Source of the DNA: Leisingera coralii
Lineage (GTDB): Bacteria; Pseudomonadota; Alphaproteobacteria; Rhodobacterales; Rhodobacteraceae
Length of the DNA: 64,000 nt
Reading direction: 5' to 3'
Assembly: GCF_049056525.1 (NCBI RefSeq)
Contig: NZ_JBHUPT010000002.1
Span: 124,001-188,000 of the forward strand
The notes under the pieces: generated by a model
Told to the model about the DNA's origin: nothing
The model's database searches: none
What the model saw: only the letters and a program-made list of their open reading frames with translations
Position numbers and translations under genes: made by a program
Part shown: positions 16,927 to 24,476 of the stretch, in pieces
Numbering within the stretch: the first letter of the stretch is position 1
How the letters are laid out: each line of letters begins with the position of its first letter

Positions 16927-17025
16927 GGCGGTGCCTGTCCGCGGGCGGAAGCGAAGCGCCCGCCCATGGGGGCGGACGGGCGCTGCCCGTGCCGCAAGCG
17001 GCACAGGCGAATAGGGTCAATGGGT
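16927..17025. repeat. Convergent intergenic hairpins
   Basis: Between the convergent ligase and CDF genes lie stacked GC-rich inverted repeats, including GGGCG/CGCCC arms near 16941-16962 and a perfect GTGCCGC-AA-GCGGCAC hairpin at 16989-17004. No gene is seen. It probably serves as a two-way terminator. Confidence 0.45.
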
Positions 17026-17649
17026 TTACGCGTGCGCTTCTTCCTCGCGCCACTCGCGAACCGCCTGCACCAGAATCTGGAAGGCGGAGTTCAGGAACAG
17101 CCCGGCCATGATGCCGGCCACGATCAGGTCGGGCCAACCGGTGGCCGTGCCCCAGACCCCCAAGGCCGCAATCATCACCGCGACATTGCCGATCGCGTCA
17201 TTGCGCGAGCACAGCCAGACCGAGCGCACATTGGCGTCGCCGTCCTTGTAGCGCACCAGCAGCAGTACCGAGATCAGGTTGGCCGCCAGCGCCATGAAGC
17301 CGATCGCCCCCATGATATGGGCCTGCGGCACGCCGACGTAGAACACCTGATAGACGGTGGAGCCGAACACCCAGAGCCCCATCAGCAGGAGGCTGATCCC
17401 CTTGCCGAGCGCGGCCAGCGCCCGGGTGCGCAGGGTGGCGCCGATCACTGCCAGCGAGATGCCATAGGTCAGCGCGTCCCCCAGAAAATCCAGCGCGTCC
17501 GCCTTCAGCGCCTGGCTGCCGGACAGCTGGCCCGCGCCCATTTCCACCGCGAACATGCCGGCGTTGATGGCGATCACCAGCCAAAGCCTGCGTTTGTAGT
17601 CCGCCGATACCCCCTCAAACCGGGCCTCATGATTGCAGCAGCCTGCCAT
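17026..17649 (-). CDS. Cation diffusion facilitator-type metal exporter
   Basis: A 207-residue membrane protein with about five or six helices. It has ALKADALDFLGDALTYGISL, whose D-x3-D pair matches the metal site of helix II in CDF exporters, and a second site region NDAIGNVAVMIAALGVW in helix V. It is short (typical CDFs have about 300 residues) because the cytosolic C-terminal domain is missing, as in the CzcD-like small group. MAGCCNHE begins with two cysteines. The gene is divergent from a MerR regulator that has zinc-type cysteines, and a MerR-style promoter precedes it, so zinc, cadmium or lead export is likely. Confidence 0.83.
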   Translation of the reverse strand: MAGCCNHEARFEGVSADYKRRLWLVIAINAGMFAVEMGAGQLSGSQALKADALDFLGDALTYGISLAVIGATLRTRALAALGKGISLLLMGLWVFGSTVYQVFYVGVPQAHIMGAIGFMALAANLISVLLLVRYKDGDANVRSVWLCSRNDAIGNVAVMIAALGVWGTATGWPDLIVAGIMAGLFLNSAFQILVQAVREWREEEAHA

Positions 17650-17679
17650 TGCTCTTGTCCTCATTCCTGATTCGAGACC

Positions 17680-17710
17680 AATGTAGGGCCTCTAGTCACT
17701 AGAGCATCAA
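17680..17710 (-). promoter_or_regulatory. MerR-type promoter/operator for the metal exporter
   Basis: On the minus strand, -35 TTGATG (17705-17710) and -10 TACATT (17680-17685) are separated by 19 bases. The spacer carries a perfect CTCTAG-TGA-CTAGAG dyad (17690-17704). An over-long spacer with a dyad inside is the hallmark of promoters untwisted by MerR-family activators. Confidence 0.8.
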
Positions 17711-17722
17711 GAGGTCTCTGAA

Positions 17723-18139
17723 ATGTTTTCCATCGGTCAGCTGTCCAAGGCCACTGGCGTGAAGGTTCCCACCATCCGCTATTACGAGGAGATCGGCCTG
17801 CTGCCGGAGCCGGGCCGCAATGCCGGTAACCAGCGCCGCTACGGGCAGGACGGCATGGATGCGCTGGGCTTCATCAAGCACGCCCGCGACCTTGGGTTTT
17901 CGCTGGAGGACATCAAGGCGCTGATGGGGCTGGACGGCCACTTGGGGGACGACTGCGCCGAGGCCGACCGGATTGCCCGCAGCCAGTTGCAGAACGTGCG
18001 CGCGCGGATTGCCAGGCTGGAGCGCCTGGCCGCGGAGCTGGAGCGGATCAGCCACCTGTGCGACGGCGGCAGTGGCGGCTGCTGCAAGGTGCTGACCGCG
18101 CTGGGCGACCATAGCCAATGCGCAAGCGAGCATGATTGA
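17723..18139 (+). CDS. MerR-family metal-responsive regulator (ZntR/CadR-like)
   Basis: A 138-residue protein with the MerR helix-turn-helix at the N-terminus (FSIGQLSKATGVKVPTIRYY in two pieces: FSIGQLSKATGV, PTIRYYEEIGLL) and a long dimer helix (about 75-110). Cys78, Cys113, Cys120, Cys121 and Cys133 match the spacing of ZntR-type zinc/cadmium/lead sensors, where C79, C114-115 and C124 bind metal. It would activate the divergent exporter and repress itself through the 17680-17710 site. A role in copper sensing is less likely because the CueR loop spacing differs. Confidence 0.85.
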   Translation: MFSIGQLSKATGVKVPTIRYYEEIGLLPEPGRNAGNQRRYGQDGMDALGFIKHARDLGFSLEDIKALMGLDGHLGDDCAEADRIARSQLQNVRARIARLERLAAELERISHLCDGGSGGCCKVLTALGDHSQCASEHD

Positions 18140-18204
18140 GGGCGCAGGCTGAGAGGATCTGCCCGAACCATATCCGGGCAAACTTCTTTGTTAGAGCCTG
18201 ATCC

Positions 18205-19305
18205 CTAGCCGATGCGGCCTTGGTTTTCGCCAATCTGGCCGCGGTGCAGCAGCAGGTGGTCCAGGATCACGCAGGCCATCATTGCCTCGGCCACCGGCAC
18301 CGCGCGGATGCCGACGCAGGGGTCGTGGCGGCCCTTGGTGATCACCTCGGTGGCGGAGCCGTCCTTGCGGATCGACTTGCGCGGGGTGAGGATCGAGGAG
18401 GTCGGCTTGACCGCAAAACGCACCACAACATCCTGCCCGGTGGAGATCCCGCCCAGGATGCCGCCGGCGTGGTTCGACGAATACTCAGGGCCGTTTTCGC
18501 CCATGAAAATCTCGTCGGCGTTTTCCGAGCCCTTCAGCCGCGCGGCATTCATGCCTTCGCCGATCTCGACGCCTTTGACCGCGTTGATCGACATCATCGC
18601 GGCCGCCAGATCGGTGTCGAGCTTTCCATAAACCGGCGCGCCGATGCCGGCGGGAACGCCGCGCGCCACCACCTCGACCACGGCGCCAACCGAGTCATGC
18701 GCCTTGCGCAGGGCCTGCAGATAGTCTTCCCACTCCTGCACTGCGCCTGCATCGGGGATCCAGAAGTCATTCTGCTCGATCGCGTCCCAGTCAAAGCGGC
18801 TGCGGTCGATCTCCAGCTCGCCCATTTGGGTCATGTAGCCCTTGATCTCCAGCCCCGGCACCAGCGCCTTGATTGCTTCACGTGCAACACCGCCGGCCGC
18901 AACCCGCGCTGCGGTTTCGCGCGCCGAGGAGCGGCCGCCGCCGCGGTAGTCGCGGTTGCCGTATTTCTGGAAATAGGTGATGTCGGCGTGTCCCGGGCGG
19001 AAGGTCTGGGAAATCTCGCCGTAGTCCTTGGACCGCTGGTCGGTGTTTTCGATCATCAGCTGGATCGGGGTGCCGGTCGATTTGCCCTCGAACACGCCGG
19101 ACAGGATCTTCACCGCGTCCGGCTCGTTGCGCTGGGTGGTGTTCTTGTTCTGGCCGGGGCGGCGCTTGTCCAGCCACTGTTGCAGCATTTCCGGCTCCAG
19201 CGGCACGTTTGGCGGGCAGCCGTCGACGGTGGCGCCAAGCGCGGGCCCGTGGCTCTCGCCCCAGGTGGTGACGCGGAAGAGGTGTCCAAAGCTGTTCATC
19301 GACAT
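18205..19305 (-). CDS. aroC: Chorismate synthase
   Basis: A 366-residue enzyme that converts EPSP to chorismate, the last common step of aromatic synthesis, using reduced FMN. Signatures are GESHGPALG near residue 16, GRSSARETAARVAAG around 130 and RHDPCVGIRAVPVAEAM near the end. It is complete. A CAGGCTCTAACAA element follows its stop, similar to the one after the DMT gene. The start at 19305 (MSMNSFGHLFRVTTWGESHG) is the family start. Confidence 0.97.
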   Translation of the reverse strand: MSMNSFGHLFRVTTWGESHGPALGATVDGCPPNVPLEPEMLQQWLDKRRPGQNKNTTQRNEPDAVKILSGVFEGKSTGTPIQLMIENTDQRSKDYGEISQTFRPGHADITYFQKYGNRDYRGGGRSSARETAARVAAGGVAREAIKALVPGLEIKGYMTQMGELEIDRSRFDWDAIEQNDFWIPDAGAVQEWEDYLQALRKAHDSVGAVVEVVARGVPAGIGAPVYGKLDTDLAAAMMSINAVKGVEIGEGMNAARLKGSENADEIFMGENGPEYSSNHAGGILGGISTGQDVVVRFAVKPTSSILTPRKSIRKDGSATEVITKGRHDPCVGIRAVPVAEAMMACVILDHLLLHRGQIGENQGRIG

Positions 19306-19384
19306 GAGGCGCGGTCTCCTTTGGGCCGTGCTTAGCGGGCAGGGGCCTGTCTCTCAAGAGGATTCCTGTGCGGCACACCGGGCA

Positions 19385-19447
19385 GAGGCGCTGCCCCCGC
19401 CGCCTGCGGCGGCTCCCCCGGGATATTTTCAGCCAGAAGAACAGGGG
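19385..19447. repeat. Intergenic repeat (family A copy)
   Basis: GCGCTGCCCCCGCC, a CGCCGC/GCGGCG stem, then CTCCCCCGGGATATTTTC and AGCCAGAAGAACA. The last part matches 8121-8150. No gene lies here. Confidence 0.55.
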
Positions 19448-19537
19448 ATCCTGGTTCCGGGCGGTCCAGTTTGCCTGAACCGTAGGTCCTGGCCGGAGTT
19501 TGGCTTGTGTTTGCTGCGCCTGAGGCATAATGTCCGC

Positions 19538-19615
19538 GCCACCTCGGGGTGCGCGCGAGCGCTGAGATGACACCCGTTGAACCTGAACCGGATCACACCG
19601 GCGGAGGGAAGGTAC
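19538..19615 (+). promoter_or_regulatory. TPP riboswitch
   Basis: The aptamer core is read directly: ACCTCGGGGTGC, GCTGAGATGACACCC, GAACCTGAACCGGAT and CCGGCGGAGGGAAGGT. The outer ACCT/AGGT pair closes helix P1. It lies 44 bases before thiB, so thiamine import is turned down when TPP is plentiful. It probably hides the AAAGGAGG at 19646-19653 or causes termination; which of the two cannot be told. Confidence 0.95.
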
Positions 19616-19658
19616 TGGACAGCCTCCACCCTTGCCCAAAGCCGCAAAGGAGGATGGC

Positions 19659-20636
19659 ATGAAACATCTTGCATTTGCAGCGGGACTGCTCGGCGCCTCG
19701 GCAGCCTTTGCCGAAACGCCCGAACTGGTCGTTTACACCTATGACAGCTTTGTCTCCGATTGGGGCCCCGGCCCGGCGGTGGAAGAAGCGTTTGAGGAAG
19801 TTTGCGGCTGCGACCTGAAACTGGTCGGCGCGGGCGACGGCGCGGCGCTGCTGGCGCGGGTCAAGCTGGAGGGCGAACGCTCGGACGCCGACGTCGTGCT
19901 GGGCCTCGACACCAACCTGACCGCGGCGGCCAAGGAAACCGGCCTGTTTGCCGATCATTCGGTCAGCGCCGACTATGCGCTGCCGGTCGAGTGGAACGAC
20001 GCGACATTTGTGCCGTATGACTGGGGCTACTTTGCCTTTGTCCATAACGCCGATGCGGCGGCGCCTGCGGATTTCAAGGCGCTGGCTGCCAGCGACAAGA
20101 AGATCGTGATCCAGGACCCGCGCTCCTCGACCCCCGGGCTGGGCCTGCTGCTGTGGGTGAAAGCAGCCTATGGCGATGAGGCGCCGGAGATCTGGAAGGG
20201 CCTCTCTGACAACGTGGTGACCGTGACCAAGGGCTGGTCCGAGGCTTACGGCATGTTCCTGGAAGGCGAGGCCGACATGGTGCTCTCCTACACCACCTCG
20301 CCTGCGTACCACCTGATTGCGGAGGAAGATGCCTCCAAGGCTGCCGCGGCTTTCGACGAAGGCCACTACATGCAGGTGGAGGTTGCCGGCAAGCTGGCGA
20401 ACACCGATCAGCCGGAGCTGGCGGACCAGTTCCTGGCCTTCATGGTGTCGGACGCGTTCCAGTCGATCATCCCGACCACCAACTGGATGTATCCGGCGGT
20501 GACGCCCGAGGGCGGGCTGCCCGAAGGGTTCGGCACTTTGATCGCGCCGGAGAAATCCCTGCTGCTGAGCGAGACCGAAGCCGCTGCAGTACGTGATGCG
20601 GCGCTGGGCGAATGGCTGGACGCGCTCAGCCAGTAA
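19659..20636 (+). CDS. thiB: Thiamine ABC transporter substrate-binding protein
   Basis: A 325-residue periplasmic protein. A signal peptide (MKHLAFAAGLLGASAAFA) is followed by ELVVYTYDSFVSDWGPGPAVEEAFE, the ThiB N-terminal pattern; TTNWMYPAVTP in the C-terminal part is also family-like. AAAGGAGG lies at 19646-19653, so the ATG at 19659 is chosen over the one at 19632. It is preceded by the TPP riboswitch and overlaps thiP by 25 bases. Confidence 0.95.
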   Translation: MKHLAFAAGLLGASAAFAETPELVVYTYDSFVSDWGPGPAVEEAFEEVCGCDLKLVGAGDGAALLARVKLEGERSDADVVLGLDTNLTAAAKETGLFADHSVSADYALPVEWNDATFVPYDWGYFAFVHNADAAAPADFKALAASDKKIVIQDPRSSTPGLGLLLWVKAAYGDEAPEIWKGLSDNVVTVTKGWSEAYGMFLEGEADMVLSYTTSPAYHLIAEEDASKAAAAFDEGHYMQVEVAGKLANTDQPELADQFLAFMVSDAFQSIIPTTNWMYPAVTPEGGLPEGFGTLIAPEKSLLLSETEAAAVRDAALGEWLDALSQ

Positions 20637-22168
20637 GCGCGTTTGCCGGGACCAGCGCGGCTCTGCTTGTCGCCGCGCTGATCCTGGGAACGCTGGGGGC
20701 CGTTGCCCTTCGGGCTGAGGCCGGGAGCGGGTTTGCCGCCAGCGACTGGGCCGCGCTGCGGTTCACGCTGACCCAGGCGAGCCTGTCGGCGCTGCTGAGC
20801 GTTGGCCTTGCGATCCCGGTCGCCCGCGCACTGGCGCGGCGGCGGTTTCCCGGGCGGCGGCTGCTGGTTGCGCTTTTGGGCGCGCCCTTCATCCTGCCTG
20901 TCATTGTTGCCATTCTTGGTTTGCTGGCCGTCTTCGGCCGGGCTGGCTGGCTGAGCCAGGGGCTGACTTTCCTCGGGTTAGAGCCTGTTCAGATCTACGG
21001 GCTGCACGGGGTGGTGCTGGCGCATGTCTTCTTCAACCTGCCGCTGGCCACCCGGCTGATCCTGCAGGGCTGGCAGGAGATCCCTGCCGAGCGCTTCCGC
21101 CTGGCGGCGCAGCTGGATGCCGGGCCGCTGGCGATGTGGCGGCTGCTGGAAGGGCCGATGCTGCGGCGGGTTGCGCCTGGCGCGCTGGCGGTGGTCTTTG
21201 CCATTTGCCTGTCGAGCTTTGCGGTGGCGCTGACTTTGGGCGGCGGTCCCCGGGCAACTACCATAGAACTCGCGATCTATCAGGCGTTCCGGTTTGATTT
21301 TGACTTGGGCCGGGCGGCGCTGCTGTCGGGCATGCAACTGGTGCTGACAGGCGCCGCCGCGCTGGTGGCGCTGCGGGTTTCGGCAGGGGAGGGCTTTGGC
21401 GCCGGGCTGGACCGCGTGGTGCGGCGCTGGGACGGGCAAAGCGCCTTGGCGCGCGCCTTGGATGGCTTTTGGATTATCACGTCCGCTGCCTTTCTGCTGC
21501 TGCCGCTGGCTGCGATCGTGCTGGCCGGGCTGCCGGGGCTCATGGGCTTGAAGGGCACGGTCTGGCTGGCCGCGGGGACTTCCATTCTGGTGGCGGCGCT
21601 CAGCACCGTGATCCTGCTGGCGCTGGCCTTGCCGATGGCCGCTGCCGTCGCGGCGGGGCGGAACGGCTTGACCGAGCTGTCGGGCATCCTGGGGCTTGCG
21701 GCCTCGCCGCTGGTGATCGGCACCGGGCTGTTCATTCTGATTTACCCGGTTGCCGACCCCTTTGCGCTGGCGCTGCCGGTGACGGCGCTGGTCAATGCGG
21801 TGATGGCGCTGCCGTTTGCCATGCGAATCCTGGTGCCCCGCGCGCGCGAGGTGCTGGCGCGTTATGGCCGGCTGTCGCTGTCGCTGGACATGCGGGGCTG
21901 GGCTTTTGTCCGCGGGGTCTATTTGCCGCGCATGAGGGCGCAGACGGGATTTGCCGCCGGGCTGGCCGCGGCCCTGTCGATGGGGGATCTGGGGGTGGTG
22001 GCGCTGTTTGCCGATCCGGATTTCGCAACCTTGCCGTTGCAGATCTACCGTTTGATGGGGGCCTACCGGATGGAGGCCGCGGCGGCTGCGGCGCTGCTGT
22101 TGCTCATGCTCTCGATGGGGGCATTCTGGATCCTGGACCGCGGAGGGCGCTGGCATGCTGAGGCTTGA
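20612..22168 (+). CDS. thiP: Thiamine ABC transporter permease
   Basis: A 518-residue inner-membrane protein of about 12 helices, a fused two-domain permease in which each half carries an EAA-like loop (first half: LPLATRLILQGWQEIPAERFRLAAQL in two pieces LPLATRLILQGW and ERFRLAAQLDAG; second half ARYGRLSLSLDMRGWAF). It forms the channel for ThiB-delivered thiamine. The start overlaps thiB by 25 bases without a clear ribosome site; a downstream start is possible. It overlaps thiQ by 14 bases. Confidence 0.93.
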   Translation: MAGRAQPVSAFAGTSAALLVAALILGTLGAVALRAEAGSGFAASDWAALRFTLTQASLSALLSVGLAIPVARALARRRFPGRRLLVALLGAPFILPVIVAILGLLAVFGRAGWLSQGLTFLGLEPVQIYGLHGVVLAHVFFNLPLATRLILQGWQEIPAERFRLAAQLDAGPLAMWRLLEGPMLRRVAPGALAVVFAICLSSFAVALTLGGGPRATTIELAIYQAFRFDFDLGRAALLSGMQLVLTGAAALVALRVSAGEGFGAGLDRVVRRWDGQSALARALDGFWIITSAAFLLLPLAAIVLAGLPGLMGLKGTVWLAAGTSILVAALSTVILLALALPMAAAVAAGRNGLTELSGILGLAASPLVIGTGLFILIYPVADPFALALPVTALVNAVMALPFAMRILVPRAREVLARYGRLSLSLDMRGWAFVRGVYLPRMRAQTGFAAGLAAALSMGDLGVVALFADPDFATLPLQIYRLMGAYRMEAAAAAALLLLMLSMGAFWILDRGGRWHAEA

Positions 22169-22847
22169 GACCTGCCGGATCATGAACGGCGATTACGCGG
22201 TGGAGGCGGATCTGGAGATCAGCCCCGGCGCCTGCGTGGCGGTGATCGGCCCGTCCGGTGCCGGGAAATCCACGCTGGTGGAGGCAGTTGCCGGTTTTCT
22301 GCCGGTCATCCGAGGGCGGATATCGTGGAACGGCTCGGACCTGACGCACAGTCCGCCGGGCAAGCGGCCGGTGGCAATGCTGTTTCAGGACGGCAACCTG
22401 TTTCCGCATCTGACCGTGGCGCAGAATGTCGGCCTGGGGCTGCAAGCAAACCTGCGGCTGAGCCAGGCGGAGTGGCGCCAGGTAGAGGCGGCGCTGGAGC
22501 GGGTCGGCCTTGGCGGCATGGGCGGCCGCAAGCCTGCGGCGCTGTCGGGCGGTCAGCAAAGCCGGGTGGCCTTGGCGCGGGTGCTGGTGCAGGGGCGCGA
22601 CATCCTGCTGCTGGATGAACCCTTTGCCGCGCTTGGCCCGGCGCTGAAGGCTGAGATGCTGGACCTGGTGGCGGAGCTTGCCCGCGAAAACGGGGCGACA
22701 GTGCTGATGGTCAGCCATGACCCGAATGACGCCCGCCGGATTGCGGACCAGGTTGTGCTGGTGGCGGAGGGCAAGGCGTATCCGCCGCAGCAGACAGCGG
22801 AGTTGCTGGACAACCCGCCGCCTGCCTTGAAGGCGTATTTGGGGTGA
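22155..22847 (+). CDS. thiQ: Thiamine ABC transporter ATP-binding protein
   Basis: A 230-residue ABC ATPase: Walker A GPSGAGKST, signature LSGGQQSRVALAR, Walker B ILLLDEPFAALGP and the switch histidine in LMVSHDPNDARR. It powers ThiP. The operon order thiB-thiP-thiQ with overlapping ends is complete, and its stop faces the convergent ribH end. Confidence 0.95.
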   Translation: MLRLETCRIMNGDYAVEADLEISPGACVAVIGPSGAGKSTLVEAVAGFLPVIRGRISWNGSDLTHSPPGKRPVAMLFQDGNLFPHLTVAQNVGLGLQANLRLSQAEWRQVEAALERVGLGGMGGRKPAALSGGQQSRVALARVLVQGRDILLLDEPFAALGPALKAEMLDLVAELARENGATVLMVSHDPNDARRIADQVVLVAEGKAYPPQQTAELLDNPPPALKAYLG

Positions 22848-22849
22848 AC

Positions 22850-22934
22850 CCTGGCCGGGTCGCTTGCGGCCCGGCCTGCGCCTGCCTGCCCCCGGCAGGC
22901 GCATTCGCGCCAGCCCCGGCAGGCGCAGGCCTCT
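22850..22934. repeat. Convergent intergenic repeat (family B copy)
   Basis: GGTCGCTTGCGGCCCGGC, CTGCGCCTGCCTGCCC and CAGGCGCATTCGCGCC occur again here, as at 3728-3840. Like that copy, it fills the gap between two convergent stop codons. Confidence 0.55.
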
Positions 22935-22937
22935 GAT

Positions 22938-23375
22938 TTACGCGGCCAGCGCCGCTTCCCGTGTTTTGGTGATCATCAGTGCGGCATTGGCGGCCTCGCG
23001 CCCCTTCTCCACGAAATGCGCGCGGTAGATGGCGTTATGATGCTCGGTCTCCTGATACTGATGCGGGGTCAGCGAAACTGAAAGCACCGGCACTCCGGTG
23101 TCCATGCCGGCGCGCATCAGACCGTCGACCACCGCCTGGGCCACAAAGTCATGCCGGTAGATACCGCCATCCACCACAAAGGCGGCGCAGGCCACTGCAG
23201 CGTATTTTCCGGTCTTGGCAAGCTCCTGCGCCAGAAGCGGCATCTCGAAGGCGCCGGGCACATCGAACACATCGACCTGGTCCGCCGGGATCAGCTGCAG
23301 GAAGCCTTCCAGCGCCCGGTCCACGATATCAGCGTGCCATTGCGCCTTGATGAAGGCATAGCGGGTGTGTGTCAT
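22938..23375 (-). CDS. ribH: 6,7-dimethyl-8-ribityllumazine synthase (RibH2-like)
   Basis: A 145-residue enzyme of riboflavin synthesis. It has FIKAQWHADIVDRALEGF, DVFDVPGAFEMPLLAQ, AFVVDGGIYRHDFVAQAVVDGLM (in parts) and a C-terminus rich in NAALMITK. The motif GGIYRHDFVA, in place of the G-x-T-x-H-(F/Y)-(D/E) loop of the main class, resembles the second lumazine synthase (RibH2) of Brucella and rhizobia. AAGGAGATT precedes the ATG at 23375; an in-frame start at 23618 would run through the riboswitch and is rejected. No other rib genes are adjacent, which suits a stand-alone copy under FMN control. Confidence 0.88.
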   Translation of the reverse strand: MTHTRYAFIKAQWHADIVDRALEGFLQLIPADQVDVFDVPGAFEMPLLAQELAKTGKYAAVACAAFVVDGGIYRHDFVAQAVVDGLMRAGMDTGVPVLSVSLTPHQYQETEHHNAIYRAHFVEKGREAANAALMITKTREAALAA

Positions 23376-23458
23376 GTCGTAATCTCCTTGTGTGTCTGAC
23401 ACGTCACCCAAGGCGATCACGAACAGACGGGCGCACGTCATCCGTGGCTCGTCTGCAC

Positions 23459-23694
23459 GTTCTCTTCCATCCGGACTGTGACCGTCGGCTCTGGAATCGC
23501 ACCAGATCTGCTGACACTTCTTTGTTGGCTCCACAGCTTGGTCCGAAAACCGGTTCCCGTTCGTGCTGAACTTGAACCAATGGCGTTCATCACTCACTTC
23601 GGGCTGTGGACGCGTCAAACGCAGAAGCCGCTCGCGGGCTTACAGGTCTTGCCTGCTTACCGCCGGTGGGGAATTCCGCCCCGCCCTGAGAACG
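23459..23694 (-). promoter_or_regulatory. FMN riboswitch (RFN element) upstream of ribH
   Basis: On the minus strand the conserved blocks appear in order: TCAGGGCGGGGCGGAATTCC, CCACCGGCGGTAAGCAG, AGCCCGCGAGC, then TCAGCAGATCTGGTG, CCAGAGCCGACGGTCACAG and CCGGATGGAAGAGAA. Between the GCCCGCGAGC block and the AGCAGATCTGG block lies an unusually long variable arm of about 120 bases. The ribH start codon is 84 bases further on, so riboflavin synthesis is probably repressed by FMN. Confidence 0.93.
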
Positions 23695-23753
23695 AAATGG
23701 ACCTTGCCAACAGGTGCCGGGATTTTCAAGAGTTGCTGTGAAGGAGACCGCCC

Positions 23754-24377
23754 ATGCATCCCAATCCGGTTTTCCACGATGCCGATACCGCGCAGAACCT
23801 CGGTTTTGCCCGGGAGCGGGCCTTTGGCGTGCTGGCCGTTTCCACCGAAGGCGCACCGCTGATCAGCCATGTGCCGTTCCTGATTTCCGAAGACGGGATA
23901 TGGGCAGACCTGCATCTGGTGCGCTCCAATCCCATCGTGCGGGCACTGAAGGAAGTGCGGCAGGCCAAGCTCGCGGTGACCGGGCCTGACGGCTATGTCT
24001 CGCCGGACTGGTACGGGGTGCCGGATCAGGTACCGACCTGGAATTATGTCGCGGTGCATCTGACCGGCGAGCTGGAGCTGCGCCCGGACGCGGAATTGCG
24101 TGGGTTGCTGGACCGTCAGGCGGCCTTTTACGAGGCGCGGCTGGCGCCGAAACCGCCCTGGACCACGGGCAAGATGGATGCGGAGGCACTGGCCCGGATG
24201 ATGCGGATGATCGTGCCCGCCCGGATGCGGATCACGGGCGTCGATGGCACCTGGAAGCTGAGCCAGAACAAACCGGAGGCCGCACGCGACGCGGCAGCAG
24301 AGATGATTGCCGGCGGGATCGGTGCGGAGCTGGAGGAACTGGCGGCGCTAATGCGCCGGGTCCCGGCCAAGTCTTAA
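23754..24377 (+). CDS. FMN-binding negative transcriptional regulator (PaiB-like)
   Basis: A 207-residue flavin-binding split-barrel protein of the PaiB group. Family features are SHVPFLI, HLVRSNPIVRAL, GPDGYVSPDWYG and VPTWNYVAVHLTGELEL. Bacillus PaiB represses sporulation and protease genes, but in proteobacteria the role is unsettled; an FMN-dependent oxidase or heme-handling function is also possible. AAGGAGACC precedes the ATG. It is transcribed away from the FMN riboswitch, which controls the opposite strand. Confidence 0.85.
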   Translation: MHPNPVFHDADTAQNLGFARERAFGVLAVSTEGAPLISHVPFLISEDGIWADLHLVRSNPIVRALKEVRQAKLAVTGPDGYVSPDWYGVPDQVPTWNYVAVHLTGELELRPDAELRGLLDRQAAFYEARLAPKPPWTTGKMDAEALARMMRMIVPARMRITGVDGTWKLSQNKPEAARDAAAEMIAGGIGAELEELAALMRRVPAKS

Positions 24378-24476
24378 CGTGTGATTGCGCGCGGCCACAG
24401 GCGCGCAGAGCGGCAAATGCCCCTTCCCCTCAGCCCGGCTTTCAGTACGCTGCGGCAAAACACCGGAGGATTTCCC

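Noticed and set aside
15352..17004. A 550-codon minus-strand frame over the acyl-CoA ligase
   Set aside because: Same artefact: it is opposite a complete enzyme and has no motif of its own.
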